From Natronomonas gomsonensis (GTDB lineage: Archaea > Halobacteriota > Halobacteria > Halobacteriales > Haloarculaceae), in assembly GCF_024300825.1 (NCBI RefSeq), contig NZ_CP101323.1, positions 2,666,001 to 2,730,000 on the forward strand: a DNA stretch of 64,000 nucleotides, written 5' to 3'. A program made the translations under genes and the position numbers. Below, piece after piece: positions 57,495 to 64,000 of this stretch; the first letter of the stretch is position 1; each line of letters begins with the position of its first letter. Under the pieces are notes generated by a model. It worked only from the letters and a program-made list of their open reading frames with translations. It was not told where the DNA came from and made no database searches.

Positions 57495-59018
57495 ATGGTG
57501 AGGTGGATGCGTCTCCCGCTCTCCGGTCGGACATCGACGGCCGTAATCTTCGGCTTCGGGGCCTCTCTCGCGGCCGTCCACGCCTACCACGCCCTCTCTC
57601 ACGAGACGCTGGCTGCCGGAACCGTTCTCGGCGCCGTCGTGCCGTTCGGTCTCGCGGCCGCACTCGCGGCCATCCCCCTCGCGCTGTATCGGAACGACCG
57701 CAATGTGGTCCCGATTATCGCGGCGTGGGTCCTCCTCGGTTCGGCCACGCTCGGCGTCGTCGCGAGCGCCGTCGTCGCCCACCAGTTCGTCGAGGGCGTC
57801 CTCGTCGCGGAGGCGCTGTTCGTCGTTGCGGCGTCGGCCACTGGTGGCGGATTTCTGGGCGGCATCGCCGGGTGGTACGACGCACAGACCCGGACGCGTG
57901 CCGACCTCGTCGAGTCGCTCCAGCAGGCGACGACGGACCTTTCGGCGGCGACGACACAACAGGAGGTGTGTGAACGGGCCGTCGAAATCGCCAATCAGGT
58001 CCTCGATTTGCCCGTCACTGGGGTGTGGCTCTACGACGACGAGGCCGACGCGCTCGTCCCTACGGCCGTCGCCAACCCCGGTCAGAAACTGTTCGAGACC
58101 CCCCCGACGTACGCTCCCGGGGAGAGCCTCTCGTGGCTGGCCTTCGACTCCGGCGAAATGTCAGTTTACGACGACGTTCGGTCCGTCGACGGGGTTCACA
58201 ACCCCGACACCGTGATTCGCTCGGAGATAATCATTCCGTTGGGAGCGTACGGCGTGATGAATCTCGGTGCGACGGAACCGAACGCCTTCGACGACCTCGA
58301 CGTGACGGTGGCGAAACTGCTCGCGACGGCGACGAGGGCCGCGCTGGGCCGTGCCGACCGCGAGGAGGTCCTCCGCAGACAGCGCCACGAACTCGGTCGA
58401 CAGAACGAGCGGTTAGAGGAGTTCACCTCCGTCGTCAGCCACGACCTCCGGAGTCCGCTGTCGGTCGCCAAGGGTCGGCTCGACCTCGCCCGCGAGAGCC
58501 ACGACGACGAGGACCTCGAAGCGACCGCCGACGCCCTCGACCGGATGGACTCGCTCATCGAGGACTTGCTCGCACTCGCCAAACAGGGCCGGACGGTCGG
58601 TGACGTTCGGTCGGTTTCGCTGGCCGACATCGCCGAGACGGCGTGGGCGAACGTCGAAACCGCCGAGGCGACGCTTTCGACGACCGAGGCGACCATCGAC
58701 GCCGACCCCGACCGCCTCCGACAACTCCTCGAAAACCTCTTCACAAACGCCGTCACCCACGGCGGCGAGACGGTGTCTGTCCGGGTCGAACCGACCGAGT
58801 TCGGCTTCGCCGTCACCGACGACGGCCCCGGCATCCCTTCCTCGGTACGTGAACAGGTGTTCGAGGCCGGCTACACCGACCACGAGTCGGGAACCGGGTT
58901 CGGACTCCCCATCGTCCGCCGCATCGCCGTCGCCCACGGCTGGTCCGTCGACATCGAGGAAAGCGAGTCTGGCGGCGCGCGGTTCGAATTCCGGTTCGAC
59001 GGCGACCCGGCGGAGTGA
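57495..59018 (+). CDS. Membrane histidine kinase with GAF sensor
   Basis: This 507-residue sensor kinase has four N-terminal TM helices (about 14-33, 40-65, 72-95 and 100-125), a GAF domain (about 140-285) with VWLYDDEADALVPTAVANPG, and a kinase core. The H-box is FTSVVSHDLRSPLSV with phospho-His316. The N-box is LLENLFTNAVTHGG, and the ATP lid includes DDGPGIP and GTGFGLPIVRR. No response regulator is adjacent. Starts at 57495, 57498 (GTG) and 57507 are all possible; GGAGGTG at 57487-57493 favours 57498 by spacing. Confidence 0.88.
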   Translation: MVRWMRLPLSGRTSTAVIFGFGASLAAVHAYHALSHETLAAGTVLGAVVPFGLAAALAAIPLALYRNDRNVVPIIAAWVLLGSATLGVVASAVVAHQFVEGVLVAEALFVVAASATGGGFLGGIAGWYDAQTRTRADLVESLQQATTDLSAATTQQEVCERAVEIANQVLDLPVTGVWLYDDEADALVPTAVANPGQKLFETPPTYAPGESLSWLAFDSGEMSVYDDVRSVDGVHNPDTVIRSEIIIPLGAYGVMNLGATEPNAFDDLDVTVAKLLATATRAALGRADREEVLRRQRHELGRQNERLEEFTSVVSHDLRSPLSVAKGRLDLARESHDDEDLEATADALDRMDSLIEDLLALAKQGRTVGDVRSVSLADIAETAWANVETAEATLSTTEATIDADPDRLRQLLENLFTNAVTHGGETVSVRVEPTEFGFAVTDDGPGIPSSVREQVFEAGYTDHESGTGFGLPIVRRIAVAHGWSVDIEESESGGARFEFRFDGDPAE

Positions 59019-59019
59019 G

Positions 59020-60123
59020 CTACTCGGCGTCGGCCAACACGCCGTCGGGAATCTCGATGCCGAGACCGGGTTTCTCGGGTGCGCGAATCGTCCCGTCGTC
59101 GTGTTCGAAACCGTCTTCCAGCATGAACGACCACACGTCGGGCGTCCACGGCGGCTCCATCGGGTACTCACACCACGGGCTCCCGACGGCGGTCATCACC
59201 TGTAAGTTCGCCGCGAAACCGACGGCGTTCGTCCACGTGTGGGGAACGAACTGGAGACCGTGTTCCTGACCCATCCGCGCGACGTCGACGGCCTGCCTGA
59301 TGCCCGTCGCCAGCGCCGCGTCGGGCTGGAGGATGTCCAGCGACCCCTGCCGGACGAACTCCCGGAAGTGATGCGTACCGTTGTTGAACTCGCCGCCGGC
59401 GATATTGACATCCACGGCATCTCGGAGCCGACTGTATCCCTCGTAGTCGTGGCGATGTAGCGGCTCTTCGAGCCACGCGACGCCGCCGATGTCGTCGAGG
59501 CCGCGGGCGAACTCCAAGGCGTCGCCGAAGGACCACTCGATTGGGTCCTCCATCACGCGGACGGCCCACCCCTTGTTCGCGTCGACCATCAGCGTCAACT
59601 CGGGGAAGGCCTCCCGCACTCGTCGGACCGTCTCGATGTGGTCGACTTCCGTCACCCGGAGTTTGACGGCCTCGAAGCCCTCTTCGATGCGCTTTTCGAC
59701 GTAGTCGATTCGCTCCTCGGCGTCCATCAACTCCCCCGTCGAGGCGTACACTGGGATGTCCCGGGCCTGTGCGCCGAACAGTTCGTAGACGGGCTTGCCG
59801 GCGTCTTTGCCGATGATGTCCCACAGCGCCATCTCGACGTGCCACGGCCGCGGGCCGACGAGGTTGACCGTCTCCAGTTTGCCGAGAATCCCCTCGACGT
59901 TGTGGGGGTCCTCGCCGGTCAAAAACAGCTCCAGCGGCGTCTCGTAGTCGAGGCCGCCCGCGAACGACGGCGAGGCGCCGTAGCCGCTGATGCCTTCGTC
60001 AGTTTCGATTTCGAACAACTCGAGTTCGTGAGTCGACTGCGGGTAGCCGGGAATCCACGTCGGATAGAACGGCTCCTCCAGCGCGTGGTCGAGGTGATAC
60101 TGATTGACACCTGTTATCTGCAT
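59020..60123 (-). CDS. Enolase-superfamily enzyme (mandelate racemase/muconate lactonizing type)
   Basis: This 367-residue enzyme abstracts a proton alpha to a carboxylate using Mg. Lys154 in AVKLRV is one acid-base residue. Metal ligands are Asp181 (VDANKGW), Glu220 (LEEPL) and Glu245 (GGEF), and His295 in VPHTW is a likely second acid-base residue. The N-terminal capping domain covers about 1-125. The pattern is closest to mandelate racemase or sugar-acid dehydratases (galactonate/gluconate type), which would convert sugar acids; with two sugar dehydrogenases in the window this is attractive but inferred. It is convergent with the GAF kinase. Confidence 0.85.
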   Translation of the reverse strand: MQITGVNQYHLDHALEEPFYPTWIPGYPQSTHELELFEIETDEGISGYGASPSFAGGLDYETPLELFLTGEDPHNVEGILGKLETVNLVGPRPWHVEMALWDIIGKDAGKPVYELFGAQARDIPVYASTGELMDAEERIDYVEKRIEEGFEAVKLRVTEVDHIETVRRVREAFPELTLMVDANKGWAVRVMEDPIEWSFGDALEFARGLDDIGGVAWLEEPLHRHDYEGYSRLRDAVDVNIAGGEFNNGTHHFREFVRQGSLDILQPDAALATGIRQAVDVARMGQEHGLQFVPHTWTNAVGFAANLQVMTAVGSPWCEYPMEPPWTPDVWSFMLEDGFEHDDGTIRAPEKPGLGIEIPDGVLADAE

Positions 60124-60177
60124 AGGTGCACCCCACCGGCGAAGGGCTTGAAACTTCGGCCCCGGGTTGCCGGTTAC

Positions 60178-61872
60178 TTATTTCGTCCGGCCCCACGGCG
60201 TGTCGATGTCCGGTCGCTCCCGCCGGGGGCCGGCGTGCAGTTGGACGCTCCGGAACTCGAAGCGTGCGCCCCCGTCCTCCGAGTCGGTGACCGACACCTC
60301 CCACCCGTGGGCGACGGCGATGCTCCGAACGACGGGCAGTCCGAGCCCGGTCCCGCCGTGTGTCGAATAGCCGTAATCGAACACGTCGGCCCGGGCGTCG
60401 GTCGGGATGCCGATGCCGTCGTCGGCGACGAAAAAGCCGTCCGAGAGCATTCCGATTCGGACGGTGACGCTGTCGCCGTCGCCGGTGGCGTGTTCGACGC
60501 AGTTCTGGAACAGTTTCTCGAGTAGGTTCGTCAGTCGTGTCTCGTCGGCGAGTATCCACCCGTCGTCGACCGCCTGAAGCGTCCCATCGTCGGTCTCGAC
60601 GTTCGCCCACGCCCGTTCGGCGGCCTCCGCGACCGGAACTGGCTCGGTCTCCTCGACGACCTGTCCTTCCTCGCCGAGGGTCAGCAAGTCGTCGACGAGC
60701 GTCTCCATGCGGTCGGTCGCAGGGTCGACCTGTTCGAGATACGAAACCTCACCCGTCTCGCGGGCGAGTTCGGTGTAGCCCGTTATCGCGTTCAGCGGGT
60801 TCCGGAGGTCGTGGGCGGCGACGCGGGTGAACTCCTCTAAGCGCTCGTTTTGCTCGCGGAGTTGTCGCCGGCGCCGCATCCGTTCGGTCACGTCGCTGAC
60901 CAACAGAACCGCCCCTATCTCCTCGATGGGGACCTCCCGGGAACGGTACCACCGGTCTGTGCCGTTGGTGTCGAGTTGTGTCGCCTCGCCGTCGTCGTCT
61001 GAAAGCGACGCCGGGAGGAGGTCGGATATCTCCTCGCCGATGGGGTCGTCGTCGTCCAGCAGCGGCGCCGCTGCGGTGTTGAAATCGACGAGGCGCCGTT
61101 GGTCGTCGAGGACGAACACCGCGTCGTCGATGGCGTCGACGACCGACGACCGAGCAATCGGCGTCAGGTCGGCCAGTCGGGCGCCGAACACCGCATACGC
61201 GATGAATACGCCGCCGAGAGCGAACCCGACCGGCGTCGGGTCGACGGGGAGACCGCCGGCGGGTCCGAACACGTAGGCGACGTTCGTTCCCCACGGCAGG
61301 GCGACGCCGAAGAGCAACGGGAGCGCCTGTCGCCGGTAGTGACTCCGGTTCCCCGCGGCGAACCGGACGAGGAGGAGGGTTCCACAACCCAACAGCGCGT
61401 AACTGTACAGCGAGTGGACCCAAAACCACGGCCCGGCCGCCGCCTCGAAGACGACCGTCCCGTCCGTCACCGACGGTTCGACACCGGCGAAGAACAGCCC
61501 ATGGGCCGGGTTCGTCGCCAACAGGAGCAACGAGATGGCCGGAACGACGAACAGGCCGGCGAGCTGTTGTCCCGTCACACGTGGCTTCGACCCGGTGTAG
61601 CGGACCGTGAAGACGAAAAACAGGACCGCCGTACTCACGACGCCGGCGTACATCACGAGCGTCAGGGCGTACCAGGCGGCCTCCGTCCAGACCATCGTCC
61701 GACCGAGCGCGCCGACGGACCACGATAACACCGCGACCATCGTGAGGCCGAACGCCCTCGAAATCCGGCCGGAGTGCCGGTACAAACAGTACCCCGACAG
61801 TCCGCCGGCGACCACCATGGCGGCCGCATACCCGACGAGGAACGGCTGTGAGACGGGTGCGGCCAGTGGCAT
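60178..61872 (-). CDS. Histidine kinase with 7TM and PAS sensors
   Basis: This 564-residue sensor kinase starts with seven TM helices (about 10-235), the histidine-kinase 7TM input domain common in haloarchaea. A PAS-like domain (about 245-330; VVDAIDDAVFVLDDQRRLVDFNTAAAP) and a kinase core follow, with FTRVAAHDLRNPLNAI (His354), LLEKLFQNCVEHATG, DDGIGIP and GTGLGLPVVRS. It is the second kinase near the enolase-superfamily gene. No response regulator is adjacent; its input ligand is unknown. The ATG at 61872 is the first in frame. Confidence 0.9.
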   Translation of the reverse strand: MPLAAPVSQPFLVGYAAAMVVAGGLSGYCLYRHSGRISRAFGLTMVAVLSWSVGALGRTMVWTEAAWYALTLVMYAGVVSTAVLFFVFTVRYTGSKPRVTGQQLAGLFVVPAISLLLLATNPAHGLFFAGVEPSVTDGTVVFEAAAGPWFWVHSLYSYALLGCGTLLLVRFAAGNRSHYRRQALPLLFGVALPWGTNVAYVFGPAGGLPVDPTPVGFALGGVFIAYAVFGARLADLTPIARSSVVDAIDDAVFVLDDQRRLVDFNTAAAPLLDDDDPIGEEISDLLPASLSDDDGEATQLDTNGTDRWYRSREVPIEEIGAVLLVSDVTERMRRRRQLREQNERLEEFTRVAAHDLRNPLNAITGYTELARETGEVSYLEQVDPATDRMETLVDDLLTLGEEGQVVEETEPVPVAEAAERAWANVETDDGTLQAVDDGWILADETRLTNLLEKLFQNCVEHATGDGDSVTVRIGMLSDGFFVADDGIGIPTDARADVFDYGYSTHGGTGLGLPVVRSIAVAHGWEVSVTDSEDGGARFEFRSVQLHAGPRRERPDIDTPWGRTK

Positions 61873-61969
61873 TTACTCGCACACTCACAACCGACTCAAA
61901 TAATTCTACCGGGCACAACGCCGCCGTCGTGATGTTTGTTCTATATTTCTTAGGTTTCCAGTCCGGAAA

Positions 61970-62263
61970 TCAGAGCCGGAGGTACTGGGCGTGGACCGTC
62001 TCCTCGAACTCGAGGACGTTGTCGCTGTCGACGAACCCGTGTTCGACGGCGACGCCGACCGCCCGGTCGCCGACGAGGTTTGCCACTGCCGCCCCCGAGA
62101 GGCTGGCGACCACCTCTTCGACGGTCGCCTCCTCGCCGTCGTAAAAGTCCCGTTCGACGGTCAGCGACACCTCGCCGTTCTCGAAGGTTTCTCCGAGTAC
62201 GTCGGCGTCACAGACGGAGACGAGCGTTCCCTCCTGTGTCGGCCGCTCCCGCAGTAGCATCAT
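61970..62263 (-). CDS. DUF424 family protein
   Basis: This 97-residue archaeal protein shows LVSVCDADVLGETFENGEVSL near the start and GAAVANLVGDRAVGVAVEHGFVD in the middle, as in DUF424. The function of the family is not known to me. The gene start (ATG 62263) overlaps the stop of the TPR gene by ATGA, so both are translated from one mRNA. It is small, acidic and cytoplasmic, with no metal site visible. Confidence 0.85.
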   Translation of the reverse strand: MMLLRERPTQEGTLVSVCDADVLGETFENGEVSLTVERDFYDGEEATVEEVVASLSGAAVANLVGDRAVGVAVEHGFVDSDNVLEFEETVHAQYLRL

Positions 62264-63006
62264 CGCTCCCGTGACTCGACGAGTTCTTCCTCGGCGTTTT
62301 GTCTGAGTTCCTCGGCCTCTTCGGCGACCTCCTCGGCGCGTTCGTCTTCACCCATCGCCTCGAGTGCGCGTGCTTTCTCCTCCAGTACGTCGGGACTGCG
62401 GTGGCCCAATCGGAGCGCGTTGTCGAAACAGGAGACGGCGTCTTCGGCCAGTCCCCGTTCGAGCAGGAAGAATCCGCGGTTGTACCACCCCTGCGGGAAC
62501 CGAGGGTCCAACTCGACGGCGCGTTCGGCGTGTTCGAGCGCCTGTTCGCTCTGGCCGGACTCCCACAGCGCGTAGGCGAGGTTCGTCTCCGCCGAGGCGG
62601 CGTGTTCGGAGTCGTCGTCGATGGACAGGGCCTCTCGGTAGGACTCGATGGCTCGTTGGAACTCCTGTAACTCCGCGTGGGCGGCGCCCTTGTTCACCCA
62701 CGCTTCCTGTTCGATGCCGTCGTCATCGGCGAAGTTCGCGACGCGCTCGAACGCTTCGGTCGCCTGCTCGTGGCGGTTGATGCGCATGTACTCCAGTCCC
62801 ACGTCGAGGAGGCTCTCGGCGTCGACCTGGTCGGCCGGAATCTGCCGTCGGTCGAGCGTGTCGGCGACGACTCGAGAGTCCACGGGGTCTACCATCTCGG
62901 GGTCGAGGTCGAGTTCCGGCGGGTCGAGGTCGAACCCCTCGTAGGGGTCATCGAACCCTTGGCCCTCTGAGAACTCGTGTGAGTCGTCGGGTTCCTCGTC
63001 AGTCAT
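62260..63006 (-). CDS. Tetratricopeptide repeat protein
   Basis: This 248-residue protein starts with a disordered acidic region (about 1-45), followed by TPR-like helix pairs. These include VGLEYMRINRHEQATEAFERV, AWVNKGAAHAELQEFQRAIESY, NLAYALWESGQSEQALEHAERA, WYNRGFFLLERGLAEDAVSCF and VLEEKARALEAMGEDERAEEV, each about 34 residues apart. It is probably a scaffold for protein assembly in the cytoplasm. The stop overlaps DUF424. The ATG at 63006 (MTDEEPDD) precedes the repeats; a longer frame upstream lacks protein character. Confidence 0.9.
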   Translation of the reverse strand: MTDEEPDDSHEFSEGQGFDDPYEGFDLDPPELDLDPEMVDPVDSRVVADTLDRRQIPADQVDAESLLDVGLEYMRINRHEQATEAFERVANFADDDGIEQEAWVNKGAAHAELQEFQRAIESYREALSIDDDSEHAASAETNLAYALWESGQSEQALEHAERAVELDPRFPQGWYNRGFFLLERGLAEDAVSCFDNALRLGHRSPDVLEEKARALEAMGEDERAEEVAEEAEELRQNAEEELVESRER

Positions 63007-63077
63007 GGCCGGGAGTTGGCCGCGAGCGCGGTTAAGGCCTACGGGCCAGCGATGCCGGCGCTCGGCCGGCCGAACAC

Positions 63078-64000
63078 TCAATCCAGGAGCGCCGAGGATT
63101 TCGACTCGTTGTCGTAGCTGACGAGCTCTTCGAGTTCGTCTTCGGTCCCCTCCCGCTCCGTGTTCCAGATGAACTCCTCGGTCCGTATCGCCTCGGCCTG
63201 TACGTCGTCGATTCGGGGGATATCGGTCACACCCGAGAACACGACGACTGCGGCCACGCTGTCGGCGTCCGGGCGCGGATAGTCGCCGGTCCGAACCTCC
63301 AGACAGCCGGTCCGTTCTTCGAGCCAACTTCGCGCCTCTTCGATACCGTTTCGGTTGAGCTGTTCAGGTGGCCCTGAGACCACCAGCAATGCCCGCTTGG
63401 TGCTCTCGAGACCGCAGGGAACCGTGAGTTTTCCGAGCGTCGCTCGACGGACGAGCGAGGTGATTCGCCCCGCCGCGTCGCCCTCGGAGGCGATGTCCTC
63501 GTCGTCGGCTTTCAGTCGGTCGAGCAGTCCCGATTGCTCGGCGGTCAGTTCCTCGGCGGCGTAGCCGACGCTCGTGATGCCGCGGTCCCCGAGCGTGTTG
63601 ATGATTTCGGAGGCGTCGACGACCGATTCAGCGATTGTGTCGCCGAGGGCGTCGAGTTCACCCGCCGAGAACAGCGACCCGAAGCGAGTGACGATTTCGT
63701 CGTTAATGGCGGTGTATCCCTCCGCGAGGCTCTCGCCGGTGGCTTTGAACGCGTCGTTGTCGAACAACAGGAGGTTGTCGACGCTGTCGACGAACCGCTC
63801 TAGGGAGTCGGCGGCGTTGCGATTGTAGATGCCGCCCTCGCTTTCGGCCGGCAGGATGCCGAGTCCGTAGACGGGCTTGGTGTATATCTCTCGGAGGTGG
63901 TCGGCCAACACCGGACTGCCACCGCTGCCGGTCCCGCCGCCGAGGCCGGCGACGACGAGGAACGCATCGACCTCGCTCGTGGCACCGTCGAGGGCGGTCT
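63078..64000 (-). CDS. cetZ: CetZ-type tubulin/FtsZ homologue, 3' part
   Basis: This is the C-terminal part of a tubulin/FtsZ superfamily GTPase; the 5' end lies beyond the window. Near the cut end is the tubulin signature GLGGGTGSGGSPVLADHLREIY, which binds the GTP phosphates. KPVYGLGILPAESEGG and DNLLLFDNDAFKATGESLAEGY follow, as in the haloarchaeal CetZ family. CetZ proteins control cell shape and motility in Haloferax, and several paralogues occur per genome. The C-terminal end has the acidic tail EDELEELVSYDNESKSSALLD. Which CetZ paralogue this is cannot be told. Confidence 0.9.
   Translation of the reverse strand, partial: TALDGATSEVDAFLVVAGLGGGTGSGGSPVLADHLREIYTKPVYGLGILPAESEGGIYNRNAADSLERFVDSVDNLLLFDNDAFKATGESLAEGYTAINDEIVTRFGSLFSAGELDALGDTIAESVVDASEIINTLGDRGITSVGYAAEELTAEQSGLLDRLKADDEDIASEGDAAGRITSLVRRATLGKLTVPCGLESTKRALLVVSGPPEQLNRNGIEEARSWLEERTGCLEVRTGDYPRPDADSVAAVVVFSGVTDIPRIDDVQAEAIRTEEFIWNTEREGTEDELEELVSYDNESKSSALLD

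Noticed and set aside
1-64000. CRISPR arrays, IS elements or integrase genes
   Set aside because: No spaced direct repeats of CRISPR type, no transposase motif and no tyrosine recombinase were found, although two tRNA loci carry insertion-like scars.

Overview
The window is chromosomal DNA of a halophilic archaeon (class Halobacteria). The evidence is: high G+C with G/C in third codon positions; acidic proteins rich in Asp and Glu; archaeal EF-2, EF-1A, uS7 and uS10; Tat signals followed by lipoboxes; a HalX response regulator; a CetZ-type tubulin homologue; many small zinc-finger proteins; and TATA boxes about 25-30 nt upstream of start codons, as expected for leaderless mRNAs. The exact genus cannot be fixed from the sequence alone. 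No IS element, CRISPR array, rRNA or replication origin was recognised.

Layout. 1-10.7 kb is a translation region: the 3' end of rpsG, then EF-2, an ACT-domain gene coupled to homoserine dehydrogenase, EF-1A, S10 and tRNA-Ala(CGC), with a PQQ-type sugar dehydrogenase and small membrane proteins in between. 11-21.6 kb holds a HalX response regulator, an FAH-family hydrolase, two overlapping Fluc (CrcB) fluoride-channel genes, a zinc-finger/methyltransferase operon containing two Pcm-like genes, an M29-like aminopeptidase, an acyl-CoA synthetase, type II GAPDH and Hsp20. 21.6-36.7 kb holds a RimK-like ATP-grasp protein, an ABC exporter, paired DUF192 proteins, tRNA-Val and tRNA-Phe (the latter followed by a broken partial copy), an FkbM methyltransferase, a GNAT protein, an R2lox-type di-metal protein, a second sugar dehydrogenase, an AN1-CAP membrane protein, an iron-transport-like lipoprotein, a regulator/membrane-protein pair and a membrane-anchored 2Fe-2S ferredoxin.

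36.7-41.3 kb is the most accessory-looking part: an anomalous tRNA-Arg(CCG), a solitary PD-(D/E)XK nuclease-like protein, a decayed gene fragment, a PPOX flavoprotein, a DHH phosphoesterase and a long coiled-coil protein. 41.5-48.3 kb is a five-gene operon (DUF4129 protein, small membrane protein, DUF58, polytopic membrane protein, MoxR ATPase). It is convergent with a predicted membrane-tethered winged-helix regulator carrying an Asp/Ser/Thr-rich outer segment. This region is the best candidate for an incompletely described cell-envelope system.

50-64 kb is housekeeping: a dUTPase/dCTP deaminase-family enzyme, a NifU-like protein, a sulfatase-fold hydrolase with Thr at the nucleophile position, a ketopantoate reductase-like protein, SufU-like and SufS Fe-S assembly proteins, a GAF and a 7TM/PAS histidine kinase flanking an enolase-superfamily enzyme, a TPR/DUF424 pair, and a CetZ gene cut by the window end. 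Several small genes not obvious from long reading frames (31, 59, 41, 34 and 45 residues) are proposed from start/stop overlaps, TATA spacing or zinc-finger motifs.
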